In this document: in pieces, positions 24,396-33,412 of the stretch
Layout of the letters: each line of letters opens with the position of its first letter
Numbering within the stretch: the first letter of the stretch is position 1
DNA from: Sphaerochaetaceae bacterium
GTDB lineage: Bacteria > Spirochaetota > Spirochaetia > Sphaerochaetales > Sphaerochaetaceae
Assembly (NCBI GenBank): GCA_016938475.1
Contig: JAFGUP010000264.1
Coordinates: forward strand, 1 to 43,922
Reading direction: 5' to 3'
Length of the DNA stretch: 43,922 nucleotides
Translations under genes and position numbers: made by a program
The notes under the pieces: model-generated
What the model saw: the letters and a program-made list of their open reading frames with translations, nothing else
Database searches by the model: none
Told to the model about the DNA's origin: nothing

Positions 24396-25090
24396 GAAGG
24401 ACCATTTCCCTTTGAGATGACGAGCATGTATCCCCTTGCGTAGACCGATTCCACCATCACTCCCTCACTTCCGATCTCATATATCGTGTGTCGCAATCGG
24501 GAAACGAGGGTATGGAGCTGACTGCTGCTGATATGATCCATCTGGAGAACCCTCGTGGCATCCTCTCTATCAAGGAAGGAGCCTTCCAGATAGTTCTCAT
24601 ACAGGACTTTGAGAAGTCTGGACTGACTAGGCTGGAGATGAAGGGCCTTATACCCGCGCACCAGTTCGTTTCTCGAGCAGTCGAGTCTCAGGTCCCCGAT
24701 CCTCAGCGTATCCTGTGCTGCGACGATACGTCGCTCTGCCGCTTTGAGTTTGTAGATGAGTTCATATATATCAAAGGGTTTGCACAGATAATCATCCGCC
24801 CCCTTCTCATAGGCCGTCTTCTTATTCCATGCATCAGTGAGACTTGTAAGCATGATGATATAGGCATCATCGCCCCGGTCTCGAATGCAGGGGATAAGCT
24901 CGTGTCCATTACCGTCAGGGAGCATGATATCGAGAAGGATGAATACCGGCTGAAGAGTGTTGCACAGCTCCTTCGCCTCCGTGAGTGTACCTGCTGTGTG
25001 CACAGTATATCCCTCTTTCAGCAACACACGTGCAACGCTCTTACGGAATAATTCGTGGTCTTCAACAAGCAGGACATCTGATCTCATCAT
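24392..25090 (-). CDS. OmpR-family response regulator
   Basis: The 232-residue protein has a receiver domain with the acidic pocket (E10, D11), phospho-acceptor D54 in LLDIMLPDGNG, T82 and K104 in YLCKPFD, and then an OmpR/PhoB winged-helix DNA-binding domain (about 130-228, ending in VESVYARGYMLV). It is the partner of the sensor kinase encoded immediately downstream. GAGG lies before the ATG; the first two codons are both ATG. A weak promoter (TTATAG, 17 bases, TATATA) may lie about 20-50 bases upstream. Confidence 0.93.
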   Translation of the reverse strand: MMRSDVLLVEDHELFRKSVARVLLKEGYTVHTAGTLTEAKELCNTLQPVFILLDIMLPDGNGHELIPCIRDRGDDAYIIMLTSLTDAWNKKTAYEKGADDYLCKPFDIYELIYKLKAAERRIVAAQDTLRIGDLRLDCSRNELVRGYKALHLQPSQSRLLKVLYENYLEGSFLDREDATRVLQMDHISSSQLHTLVSRLRHTIYEIGSEGVMVESVYARGYMLVISKGNGPS

Positions 25091-25139
25091 TCGGGCCTCA
25101 ATATATACACACTATCTCCCTGCACTATAACATACAATC

Positions 25140-25167
25140 AAAAAGCCTGACAGGATTTCCTCCTGTC
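25140..25167 (-). terminator. Intrinsic terminator of the metal-resistance operon
   Basis: GACAGGA and TCCTGTC form a perfect 7-bp stem with a 5-base loop. On the minus strand the stem is followed by AGGCTTTTTGATTG. It lies 31 bases past the ATPase stop codon. Confidence 0.75.
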
Positions 25168-25197
25168 GGTATTTCATCAGATGAACTTCACCTCACC

Positions 25198-27282
25198 TCA
25201 TCGCCTGAGACGAAGAGTCCTTGTTGCATTAAGCACTGCAGCGAGGGCGACACCGACATCTGCAATGACAGCTTCCCACATCGTAGCGATTCCGAACGCA
25301 CCGAAGGAGAGAAATGCGAGTTTCACCAGAAGTGCGAAGATGATGTTCTGTATCACGATCTTCCGGGTTCGATGTGCAATCCTGACTGCCTCACTCACTC
25401 CTTCGACCCGGTCATCCATGAGGACGATATCTGCCGCTTCGATAGCTGCGTCAGAACCGAGAGCGCCCATGGCGATACCGATATCACTGCGCATCAATAC
25501 CGGTGCATCATTCACTCCATCCCCGACAAAGGCAAGGGTCTTCCCTTTTTTCATGCTCTTCAGGAGTTCCTCAACCTTTTCGACTTTCTCATGAGGAAGA
25601 AGCTGAGAATACCATGTGTCCACTGACAGGCTGCTGGCAACGGAAGCAACCTGAGCCTCCCTGTCTCCGCTGAGAAGAACTATCTGCCTGACACCGGCCT
25701 TTCTCAGCTTCCGGATCCCCTTCAATGCGCCCTCTTTGAGCTCATCGGCGATCTCTATATACCCGAGGTACTCCCCGTTGCGCGCCACATGAACGAGGGT
25801 GGAGGAAGAATTCACCTCTTCAACGCTGATCCGTTCACGCATAAGGAAACGCCTGCTGCCGGCAAGGAGCCGTTCACTGCCCCGTTCGGCTTCCACGCCG
25901 AAGCCCTTCTGTTCGTTGTATGTTTCATATGCTGTGATTTCCAGTTCAGGATATGTTTCGGCATAGGCCTTCCTGATCGACTCGGCAATCGGGTGGCTCG
26001 AGTGAGCCTCGGCAGTCGCTGCAAGAAGCAGCAGGGTGTGTTCCTCTATACCCTTTTCCGGTACGATCCGCACAACGGAGAATTCTCCTCTAGTAAGGGT
26101 GCCGGTCTTGTCGAACACGACAGTATCGAGTTTCTTGAGTGCATCTATTGAGGAGGCGCCCTTCATCAGAATACCTTTTTTTGAGGCCAGACTGATTCCT
26201 CCGAAATAGCCCAGCGGAACAGATATGACCAGTGCACAGGGACAGGATATAACGAGAAGTACCAACGCACGATAGATCCAGATACGAACAGGATCACCGG
26301 TGATGAGGGGAGGAACAAAGGCAATACTAAGAGAAAGAAATACGATAATTGGAGTATACACTGCAGCGAATCTTGAGATGAATCGCTCCGTGGGAGCTTT
26401 CTTGTTCGCTGCATCTTCCACGAGCGTGAGGATACGGGCGACCTCTGTCTGTTCGTATCTTTTCGTTACCCTCACCTGCACTGTTCCCCCATCGATGATG
26501 AACCCCGAGAGAATCTCATCCCCCTCCTGTACCACCCGTGGGACAGATTCACCGGTGAGAGCCGATGTATCGACACGTGAAGACCCGCTCTGGATAACAC
26601 CATCAAGAGGTACACGCTCACCTGATCTCACCTGAATGAGCGAACCGATCTGTACATCCTGTGGATTCATCTCCCGAACGGTCCTACCGACTACGACTCG
26701 CGCACTATCAGGACGCAATGCTGTCAATGCAGCGATAGAACGCCTTGACTTCCTGACAGCCTTCCCCTGTACCCACTCCCCTACAGCATAGAAGAGCATG
26801 ACACCGACCGCTTCCTCCAGCTGACCGATGAGGAGAGCCCCGACCGTGGCGATACTCATCAGGAACATCTCATCGAAGATACGGCCTCTGATGGAGGATT
26901 GAATAGCTTGTGTGAAAACAGTATAGCCAACGACCAGATAGGCAGAGAGGAAAAGTATCCAGCGGAGCAGGACAGGAGAACCGGCGACCAGATGCTCGGC
27001 GATGAGACCGGAGGCGAGCAGGACAGCGGAAGCCAGAATGCGAAAAAGTTCAGAGTGCAGGCGGCCTTCTTCTTTCTTTGCTTCCGGCAGTACAATATGC
27101 GCACCAGGTTCTATCCGTTTCACAATCTTCTGTGCCTGGTCCACCCCTCGCGAGGGAATCGATACAGATTGTGTGGCAAAACTTACCGTGGCATCTTCGA
27201 ATCCGTCCAGTCTTTTCAGAGCGGTTTCTATCTTAATTGCGCAGGAAGCACAATCCAGTCCTTCTATCTGATACGTTTTCAT
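25198..27282 (-). CDS. P1B-2-type Zn/Cd/Pb-exporting ATPase
   Basis: The 694-residue protein is a heavy-metal P-type ATPase. An N-terminal HMA domain carries the metal-binding DCASC (C11, C14). The actuator domain has TGES at 243-246, the transmembrane metal site is CPC at 347-349, the phosphorylated Asp is D391 in DKTGTLT, and GDGVNDAP lies in the hinge. The last two membrane segments contain a Lys (LLVKLAF) and the ADVG motif, which mark the P1B-2 group that pumps Zn, Cd or Pb out, rather than Cu. GGAG lies eight bases before the ATG at 27282. It follows its repressor gene after four bases, so the two are co-transcribed and probably co-translated. Confidence 0.95.
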   Translation of the reverse strand: MKTYQIEGLDCASCAIKIETALKRLDGFEDATVSFATQSVSIPSRGVDQAQKIVKRIEPGAHIVLPEAKKEEGRLHSELFRILASAVLLASGLIAEHLVAGSPVLLRWILFLSAYLVVGYTVFTQAIQSSIRGRIFDEMFLMSIATVGALLIGQLEEAVGVMLFYAVGEWVQGKAVRKSRRSIAALTALRPDSARVVVGRTVREMNPQDVQIGSLIQVRSGERVPLDGVIQSGSSRVDTSALTGESVPRVVQEGDEILSGFIIDGGTVQVRVTKRYEQTEVARILTLVEDAANKKAPTERFISRFAAVYTPIIVFLSLSIAFVPPLITGDPVRIWIYRALVLLVISCPCALVISVPLGYFGGISLASKKGILMKGASSIDALKKLDTVVFDKTGTLTRGEFSVVRIVPEKGIEEHTLLLLAATAEAHSSHPIAESIRKAYAETYPELEITAYETYNEQKGFGVEAERGSERLLAGSRRFLMRERISVEEVNSSSTLVHVARNGEYLGYIEIADELKEGALKGIRKLRKAGVRQIVLLSGDREAQVASVASSLSVDTWYSQLLPHEKVEKVEELLKSMKKGKTLAFVGDGVNDAPVLMRSDIGIAMGALGSDAAIEAADIVLMDDRVEGVSEAVRIAHRTRKIVIQNIIFALLVKLAFLSFGAFGIATMWEAVIADVGVALAAVLNATRTLRLRR

Positions 27283-27286
27283 CCCT

Positions 27287-27655
27287 TCATCTCCATTCGA
27301 TGTAGTGCTCCCGTGCAACTTCAATCAAAGCCAGCACATGAGGGTCATCCAGGGTATAGAAGACCTGCTTTCCCATCCTTTTCGAGCGCACGAGTCGCAT
27401 CACCTTGAGAAGCCTCAGGTGGTGGGACACTGCTGGAAGGGAGATGTCGAGGAGGTAGGCAAGATCACAGACGCACAGTTCCTGTTTCGATAGCAGATAC
27501 AGTATTGAAACCCTTGTCTCATCTGACATTGCACGAAAGAGTTCAGATAGACCGGAGACCTCAAGCAAAGAATGTTTCAGGTCCTCTTCATGCATCATAC
27601 AGGAAAGGGAATACTCAGTGCACACATCAGCTCTTCTGTTCTCATCATCGTTCAT
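27287..27655 (-). CDS. ArsR/SmtB-family metal-sensing repressor (CadC-like)
   Basis: The 122-residue winged-helix protein has the CadC-type metal residues. ELCVCDLA supplies the two helix-3 cysteines, and further cysteines near the N-terminus (VCTEYSLSC) could complete an alpha-3N Cd/Pb site. The C-terminal helix fits the alpha-5 zinc site D-x-H-x10-H-x2-E exactly (DPH through HYIE). Metal binding would release it from the operator at 27679-27694 and induce itself and the ATPase. The ATG at 27655 is chosen because GGAGG lies six bases upstream; an ATG four codons earlier would place that GGAGG inside the gene. Confidence 0.93.
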   Translation of the reverse strand: MNDDENRRADVCTEYSLSCMMHEEDLKHSLLEVSGLSELFRAMSDETRVSILYLLSKQELCVCDLAYLLDISLPAVSHHLRLLKVMRLVRSKRMGKQVFYTLDDPHVLALIEVAREHYIEWR

Positions 27656-27678
27656 AGCAGCCTCCATATATTAAACAG

Positions 27679-27694
27679 TTAAACAATTGCTTAA
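27679..27694. promoter_or_regulatory. Predicted operator of the ArsR-type repressor
   Basis: TTAAACAATTGCTTAA is a near-perfect 16-bp inverted repeat between the -10 element and the start codon. A second TTAAACA half-site lies 8 bases to its left (27671-27677). Position and symmetry fit an SmtB/CadC-type operator that blocks transcription starts. Confidence 0.65.
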
Positions 27695-27695
27695 T

Positions 27696-27723
27696 TGTAT
27701 AACATGCACACTCAGCCAGTCAA
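27696..27723 (-). promoter_or_regulatory. Promoter of the metal-resistance operon
   Basis: On the minus strand TTGACT (27723-27718), a 16-base spacer and TATACA (27701-27696) make one of the best sigma70-type promoters in the window. It runs directly into the predicted operator. Confidence 0.7.
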
Positions 27724-27781
27724 GGACGTTTCCCGGAATAAATAGGAAAGCGGAGACAGATAAAGCTGTATGAGGGGGGCT

Positions 27782-28402
27782 CTAGACCTCCCGAATGGTC
27801 ACGTAGGAGGAGATCACCCCGACAGCCCGTTCAATGCCAATCACTCCGGTATTGAGTGTAAGATCATAAAACTCGGCATTTCCCCAGGTGTTGGCAGCGT
27901 AGTAGTCATGATAGCGCTTACGCTCCTTATCATACCGGTGGATACGATTGAGAGCCTCTTTGATATCTATCTCTTCTCTCTGTGCGATACGTGCAGCCCT
28001 GAAGTCTTTGTCCGCATGAAGAAAGATCGAAACATGGTTCTCAACATCCTTCAGCACATAGTCACTGCAGCGTCCGACAAGGACACAGGGTCCCTTTTCA
28101 GCGAGCTTCCGTATGATCTCATATTCGGTGAGAAAGACCGTGTCGCTGAGAGGCATCGTATACATACCGGTTGCTGCAGCCTGCCCGAGAGTCGGCAGTC
28201 CCGAGGGCACAGCATACAGGAAGCGGTTGGCAGCTTTCTCATCAAGGTTCTCGACGATCTGTTCATTCATGCCGCTTTTCTCGGAGGCCATGGCAATGAG
28301 AACTCTGTCGTAAAATGGTATGTTGAATGCATCTGCTAGACCTTTTCCGATCTCTCTTCCCCCACTCCCTGTCTGACGACTGATGGTAATGATAGTGTTC
28401 AT
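27782..28402 (-). CDS. Cytidylate kinase-like family protein
   Basis: The 206-residue product matches the cytidylate-kinase-like P-loop family. ISRQTGSGGREIGKGLA is the variant phosphate loop near the N-terminus, FYDRVLI follows, and a central VLVGRCSDYVL and a C-terminal DLTLNTGVIGIERA segment complete the pattern. True CMP kinases have a GPSGSGKGT loop, so the substrate here is probably different and is not known. GGAGGAAGGTG lies before the ATG at 28402; an earlier in-frame start at 28501 would overlap DUF1846. It lies 58 bases after DUF1846 on the same strand, which suggests one transcript. Confidence 0.85.
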   Translation of the reverse strand: MNTIITISRQTGSGGREIGKGLADAFNIPFYDRVLIAMASEKSGMNEQIVENLDEKAANRFLYAVPSGLPTLGQAAATGMYTMPLSDTVFLTEYEIIRKLAEKGPCVLVGRCSDYVLKDVENHVSIFLHADKDFRAARIAQREEIDIKEALNRIHRYDKERKRYHDYYAANTWGNAEFYDLTLNTGVIGIERAVGVISSYVTIREV

Positions 28403-28460
28403 ACACCTTCCTCCTCTCTCTCCATTGTAGAGTGAACCGCTGTCCGCAGTAAAGAATATT

Positions 28461-29975
28461 CTACTCGTCGAGAAGATTCCTCGAGGGGAAGACAGGCTCA
28501 CTTGTCACTCGAATCGTCAGTTTCCTGAATCCGTTCATATCTCCCAGACTCGGCAGATGGGTCAGGTGCACTTCACAGTTCCTCAGCAGGGGAACCATAT
28601 CCATGGCTGCCTGACTTGACGGATTCTGTGCCGCACTCATGGCAAGACAGATCAAGGTCTCTTCCATGTCGAGACTGGTCCGTTTCCCGTTCAGCACATC
28701 CTTTTTCAGCTTTCGTATCGATTCGATAGTTGAGGGTGATATCAGGTCGATTCCTTTTGGAATCCCTGCGAGGTGTTTGATGGCATTCAGAAACAGAGCG
28801 GACGAAGCGTGCATCAATTCACTGTTACTGCCGGTTATTATCGTTCCGTCCGGGAGTTCTATCGCTGCAGCACTTACAATCCCATCATGTCCCTTCCCCT
28901 GTTTCACGGCATGCAGAAGAGCTTTCTGAGAAGCTGGAACTGTCCTTCTCATACCGGTGTCGAGTCTCATATCGTCCAGGAGCCGTTTGATCCTGCTCAA
29001 GGCTTCGCCTGAACCGGTTCCCTGTGCATACTCGGAAGCTGTTATGAAGTACCTGCGGATGATTTCCTGAAGGCTTGCAGAGCTGACGGCTTCATCATCC
29101 ACGATTCCGAACCCTGCCCTGTTGACGCCCATATCAGTGGGAGATTTATAGAATGATTCCTGACCGGTGATTTTCTCGATGATTCGTTTGAGAAGGGGGA
29201 AAGCTTCCATGTCGCGAGAGTAATTCACTGCAGGTTCACCATAGGCACTGAGGTGAAAGTGGTCGATCTGATTATAGTCCCCGATATCGACCGTAGCCGC
29301 CTCATAGGCCTTGTTTACCGGGTGTTCGATGGGGAGGTTCCAGATCGGAAAGGTTTCGAACTTCGCATAGGCACTCTTCTTTCCCCTGCGGTAATCATGA
29401 TACAGCTGAGACAGGCAGGTTCCAAGCTTTCCGCTGCCCGGCCCGGGACCGGTCACGATGACCACCCGCCCGTCGGTCTCAATATAGGGGTTTGCACCGT
29501 ACCCGCTGTCACTGACGATCGTGCTGACATCATTCGGGTACCCTTCGGTCGCTTTGTGCGTATAGACGTTTATGCCTCTTCTTTTGAGACGGTTCATGAA
29601 CTGCGTGGCGCCGACCTGTCCGTTATACCGGGTGATGAGCACCTTGTTGACTTTCAGCCCCCAGTCAGAAAAGTCGTCGATGATCTTGAACACATCGGTA
29701 TCGTAGGTGATACCGAAGTCGTTACGGATCTTACGCCGTTCGATGTCCTCAGCGTAGATGCAGACTATGACATCAAGATCGTCCTTAAGAGCCTGGAACA
29801 CTTTCATCTTTACGTTTGGATCAAATCCGGGAAGGACACGCGACGCATGATAGTCATACAGGAGCTTGCCGCCGCACTCGAGATAGAGTTTTCCGTCGGT
29901 GGCATTCACTCGTCCAAGAATTGCTTTCTTCTGCTGCTCAAGATACAGCTCATTGTTAAAACCTGTGTGTCCCAT
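28461..29975 (-). CDS. DUF1846 (UPF0371) family protein
   Basis: The 504-residue protein is a full-length member of DUF1846. It starts with GFNNELYLEQQKKAI, has a phosphate-loop-like GPGPGSGKLGT near residue 180, and carries the conserved FPIWNLPIEHPVN and KSPTDMGVNRAG segments. The family is widespread in Firmicutes and fermentative bacteria, has known structures, and lacks an assigned reaction; an ATP-dependent role is inferred from the glycine-rich loop. AAAGGAAG lies ahead of the ATG with longish spacing. It precedes the cytidylate-kinase-like gene. Confidence 0.92.
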   Translation of the reverse strand: MGHTGFNNELYLEQQKKAILGRVNATDGKLYLECGGKLLYDYHASRVLPGFDPNVKMKVFQALKDDLDVIVCIYAEDIERRKIRNDFGITYDTDVFKIIDDFSDWGLKVNKVLITRYNGQVGATQFMNRLKRRGINVYTHKATEGYPNDVSTIVSDSGYGANPYIETDGRVVIVTGPGPGSGKLGTCLSQLYHDYRRGKKSAYAKFETFPIWNLPIEHPVNKAYEAATVDIGDYNQIDHFHLSAYGEPAVNYSRDMEAFPLLKRIIEKITGQESFYKSPTDMGVNRAGFGIVDDEAVSSASLQEIIRRYFITASEYAQGTGSGEALSRIKRLLDDMRLDTGMRRTVPASQKALLHAVKQGKGHDGIVSAAAIELPDGTIITGSNSELMHASSALFLNAIKHLAGIPKGIDLISPSTIESIRKLKKDVLNGKRTSLDMEETLICLAMSAAQNPSSQAAMDMVPLLRNCEVHLTHLPSLGDMNGFRKLTIRVTSEPVFPSRNLLDE

Positions 29976-30040
29976 CTATTCTATTCTTCCTTTGTGCGAT
30001 AGTGTATAATACCAGTTGCCGATGATACATCAGAGAGACT

Positions 30041-30592
30041 CTACTCGTTATGCAGGAGGCTCCTTGAGAGCGAATCTCTGAGGGTCTTATCAAACAGATG
30101 TTCCACGATGGCAAGGGCGAATTCCACAGCAACCCCGGCTCCCTGAGCTGTTATGAGATTCCCGTCAACACAGACTCTCATGTCTGAAAAGGTGAAATCC
30201 GGAGCATGCTCTTCGGCTCCGGGATAACAGACAGCCTGGTGTCCGTTGAGAAGTCCCGCGGGTCCGAGTACGACTGCTGGTGATGCACAGATCGAAGCAA
30301 GAAGAGCTCCCTTGTTGACCAACAGCAGCATCTTCTCATGGGTCAGCCAGGATTCACTGAGATTCTTGGCCCCAAGGCCTCCCCCCGGCAGTATGATCGC
30401 GTCAAAATCGGTATCTACATCCTCGATCTTCGCATCAGCCACAACTTTGATTCCGTGACCGCCGGTGATCACCTCACCGTCTACTCCCGCGATGACCACA
30501 TCAGCGCCAGCACGCCTCAGGATATCAACCGGTGCCAGTGCCTCTATCTCCTCAAAGCCCTCTGCGAGGGTGACAAGAACACGTTTCTTCAT
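30041..30592 (-). CDS. DJ-1/PfpI family protein
   Basis: The 183-residue product is a DJ-1/YajL-type protein. The reactive cysteine is in the ASICASP nucleophile elbow (about C101), and the conserved Glu lies in EGFEEIE near residue 15. Members are linked to oxidative-stress defence, glyoxalase-type activity or protein repair; which applies is not settled. Its ATG overlaps the DAHP synthase stop by four bases, so it is the last gene of the five-gene minus-strand cluster. Confidence 0.93.
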   Translation of the reverse strand: MKKRVLVTLAEGFEEIEALAPVDILRRAGADVVIAGVDGEVITGGHGIKVVADAKIEDVDTDFDAIILPGGGLGAKNLSESWLTHEKMLLLVNKGALLASICASPAVVLGPAGLLNGHQAVCYPGAEEHAPDFTFSDMRVCVDGNLITAQGAGVAVEFALAIVEHLFDKTLRDSLSRSLLHNE

Positions 30593-31662
30593 AGCTTTCC
30601 TCCTTCCCGTTCTGCGTTTTGCAGCAGGTGTGCCGCTTTCAGCAGTATAGACTCAGTCTCATCCCACCCGATACAGGGGTCAGTGACCGAAACCCCGTAC
30701 CGCAAGGCGGTGAGGTCTTCCCCTATCTGCTGACATCCTTCAAAGAGGTTGCTCTCGATCATGAATCCTCTGAGTTCCTTTCTTCCCATCAGCACCTGAT
30801 CGATGACCGATCGAAGAACCCGTCGCTGACGGGTGAAATCCTTACGACTGTTCGCATGTGAACAGTCGACAATGATCGACGGGTTGATCTCGAGAGCGTT
30901 CATGCTCTTGACAGCATCTTCCACCTCTTCTTCATAGTAGTTCGGACCGGTATCGCCCCCACGCAGGATCAGATGTCCGCTGCTGTTGCCTGTCGTCCGG
31001 TAAATCGCGGAGTTTCCGTTCTTATCAATTCCGATGAACGCACCTCCGCTCGAGGCACTCTTGATCGCGTTCAGTGCGTGGGAGACCTCTCCGCTGGTAC
31101 TGTTCTTGAATCCGACAGGAACACTCATTCCGCTCGAAAGAGTGCGGTGTACCTGACTCTCTGTCGTCCTTGCTCCTATGGCACACCAGCTGATAGTCTC
31201 ATCTATGTACTGAGGAACAATCGGGTCGAGCATCTCGGTGCCCACCGGCAGCCCTTTTTCTGTAATCTGGATCAATAGCCTACGTGCCTGCCTGAGGCCT
31301 TCTGTGATATCGTAGGAGCCGTCCATTGCCGGGTCGATGATCAGGCCTTTCCAACCTCCAATCGTTCTCGGTTTCTCAAAATAGGTCCGCATAACGATCA
31401 GGAGTTGATCAGACACCCGTTCCGACAGGTCGTGGAGTCGGTCTGCATACTCCAGCGCTGCAGCAGGGTCATGAATGGAGCAAGGACCGACGATGGCAAG
31501 GAGCCTTCTGTCCCTCCCACAAATCACATCATCAACACGCTTTCTGTCTTCCAGTATCCGCGCTTTCAGCTCATCAGGTATAGGGAGTTCCCGCGCAAGT
31601 TCGTTCGGGCTCACGAGAGAATCGACTCGATCAATTCTCAGATCTACATTGGTATCAAGCAC
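30589..31662 (-). CDS. 3-deoxy-7-phosphoheptulonate (DAHP) synthase, AroG type
   Basis: The 357-residue enzyme condenses phosphoenolpyruvate and erythrose 4-phosphate, the first step of the shikimate pathway. Type I-alpha signatures are LLAIVGPCSIHDP, MRTYFEKPRTIGGWKGLI, the ARTTESQVHR segment, LRGGDTGPNY and VDCSHANSRKD. The GTG at 31662 is chosen because AGAGG lies seven bases upstream and the resulting DLRI at residues 7-10 matches E. coli AroG; an ATG at 31692 would overlap the acyl-CoA ligase gene and lacks a ribosome site. No other shikimate gene is present, so its placement in this cluster is unusual. The DJ-1 gene overlaps its stop. Confidence 0.95.
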   Translation of the reverse strand: MLDTNVDLRIDRVDSLVSPNELARELPIPDELKARILEDRKRVDDVICGRDRRLLAIVGPCSIHDPAAALEYADRLHDLSERVSDQLLIVMRTYFEKPRTIGGWKGLIIDPAMDGSYDITEGLRQARRLLIQITEKGLPVGTEMLDPIVPQYIDETISWCAIGARTTESQVHRTLSSGMSVPVGFKNSTSGEVSHALNAIKSASSGGAFIGIDKNGNSAIYRTTGNSSGHLILRGGDTGPNYYEEEVEDAVKSMNALEINPSIIVDCSHANSRKDFTRQRRVLRSVIDQVLMGRKELRGFMIESNLFEGCQQIGEDLTALRYGVSVTDPCIGWDETESILLKAAHLLQNAEREGGKL

Positions 31663-31675
31663 TGCGTAACCTCTT

Positions 31676-33412
31676 TTACTCTTTATGTTCATCCTGTTCG
31701 TTCTTCTCTGGCTGGTTTCTGTGAGTCAGAGAGTACAGATATCGTTTAATCTTCAGTGTCGGAGTCCTCTGGAACGGTTCCTCATGCAGTTTCGTCTCAA
31801 TAAGACGGCTGAAGGAGTTCAATTCTCTGTTGATCTCCTTTCGGAGGTTTTTCACATAGGCACTTGCTTCGTTGCGTGCATCATCCACAGACATCTTCAT
31901 CTGTTCAGCCATGAGTTCGAAGTCGACCTTGATCAAAGCTCCGATACCTCCATCGCCTTCCATGACCAGGGATTCCTGGACATACGGCTTCGCGTTGATG
32001 AGAGCCTCAATAGATTCGGGATAGATGTTCTCTCCCCCCGGTCCGAGGATCATCGTCTTGCTACGCCCCCTGATACTGAGTCGGCCTCGTACGATCTCTC
32101 CCAGGTCTCCGGTCCTGAGCCATCCGTCGGACGTAAAGGTCTCCCTGGTCAGCTCCTCATTTTTATAGTATCCGAGCATGATATTCGGACCACGAGCTAC
32201 AATCTCGCCCACCCCGGATTCACTGTCAGGTTCATGTATGCGAAGTTCAATTCCTTTCACGGCAAAACCGATGGTCCCCAGCTTCGTCTGTTTCGGACCG
32301 CTTCCGGCTAGGAGAGGGGAGGTCTCAGTGAGTCCGTATCCTATTGAATAGGGGAATCTTGCTTCCTTGAGGAAGGCTTCCACCTGGGAATCGAGCTTCG
32401 CTCCTCCGACTCCGAAGAACTTGAGTCGACCACCGAAGGTCATCTTGAGCTTGCGCCCGATAATCCGGTTGATCTCCTTTCTAAGCAGCGGGCTCTTGTA
32501 CATTCTGGACAGTCCTTTGCTGTTCTCGATCTGGGGGACGACTGAGCCGCGGTACACTTTCTCGATAAGCAGCGGTACCGAAAGCATCATATCCGGTCTC
32601 ACTTCCTTGAGAGCGGGAAGCAGGATTGATGGAACGGGAGGACGTCCGAGGTAATGGACCTCACACCCACACAAAAGAGGCAGAAGGAAACCGATGGTAA
32701 ACTCGTAGGAGTGGCTCATGGGGAGGATGGAAAGGAACTTCATTCCTGTCTTCACTTTGAAGAACTGCCTTGAGCTGGCAACGGCGTTACTGGTGAGATT
32801 TCTATTGGAGAGCATAACGCCCTTTGGGTTTCCTGTCGTTCCACTGGTATAGATGATGGAGACAAGAGCGTCCTCACTGTGTGAGATCTGACTAAGGGCT
32901 TTCACATCGGCTTTCCTGCGCCTCATGTTCTTCGCGGGAAGATCTCCGAAGGTGTCCTTGTCCAGTTCATCCGATCCTTGTAGAGAAGGGACATGAAACA
33001 GGTCATCCACCCGATATACTTCAGCATCATCACCACGGAACTGCAGTGGAATCTTCGGAGCCTGAGATGAAGAGACAAAGATAGCTTTCGATTCACTGTG
33101 CTGCACGATATGCTCCACTTCCTTCGCTGAAAACTCAGGAAGAATCGGCACAGCGATACATCCTGCACTTACGATGCCGAGATAGGATACTCCCCACATG
33201 GGAGAACTCTCCGAGAGAAGGGCAATCCTCTCTCCCTGTTTCACCCCACGCCGCAAGAGATAGGACGCAACCTTGTCGACACTTTCAATAAGCTCTCCAT
33301 AGGTATAGTGTTCCTTCTCCCCGTACAGGGCCAGCGCAAGGCGCTGTGGATACCGCCGGACAGACTGTTCGAGCAGGGCTCGAATCGAATAGGTCTCTAG
33401 TGTATGTTTCAT
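31676..33412 (-). CDS. AMP-binding enzyme, long-chain fatty acyl-CoA ligase-like
   Basis: The 578-residue protein is a complete ANL-superfamily enzyme that activates a carboxylic acid with ATP. The adenylation loop IIYTSGTTGNPKGVML lies at 187-201, with GYGLTETSP (about 340), the SDGWLRTGDLG motif, and a C-terminal catalytic Lys in TLKIKRYLY. Closest in layout are bacterial long-chain acyl-CoA or acyl-ACP synthetases; the acyl substrate is not readable. AGGAGG lies seven bases before the ATG, which overlaps the upstream gene's stop by four bases. A second ANL enzyme is encoded at the right end of the window. Confidence 0.93.
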   Translation of the reverse strand: MKHTLETYSIRALLEQSVRRYPQRLALALYGEKEHYTYGELIESVDKVASYLLRRGVKQGERIALLSESSPMWGVSYLGIVSAGCIAVPILPEFSAKEVEHIVQHSESKAIFVSSSQAPKIPLQFRGDDAEVYRVDDLFHVPSLQGSDELDKDTFGDLPAKNMRRRKADVKALSQISHSEDALVSIIYTSGTTGNPKGVMLSNRNLTSNAVASSRQFFKVKTGMKFLSILPMSHSYEFTIGFLLPLLCGCEVHYLGRPPVPSILLPALKEVRPDMMLSVPLLIEKVYRGSVVPQIENSKGLSRMYKSPLLRKEINRIIGRKLKMTFGGRLKFFGVGGAKLDSQVEAFLKEARFPYSIGYGLTETSPLLAGSGPKQTKLGTIGFAVKGIELRIHEPDSESGVGEIVARGPNIMLGYYKNEELTRETFTSDGWLRTGDLGEIVRGRLSIRGRSKTMILGPGGENIYPESIEALINAKPYVQESLVMEGDGGIGALIKVDFELMAEQMKMSVDDARNEASAYVKNLRKEINRELNSFSRLIETKLHEEPFQRTPTLKIKRYLYSLTHRNQPEKNEQDEHKE

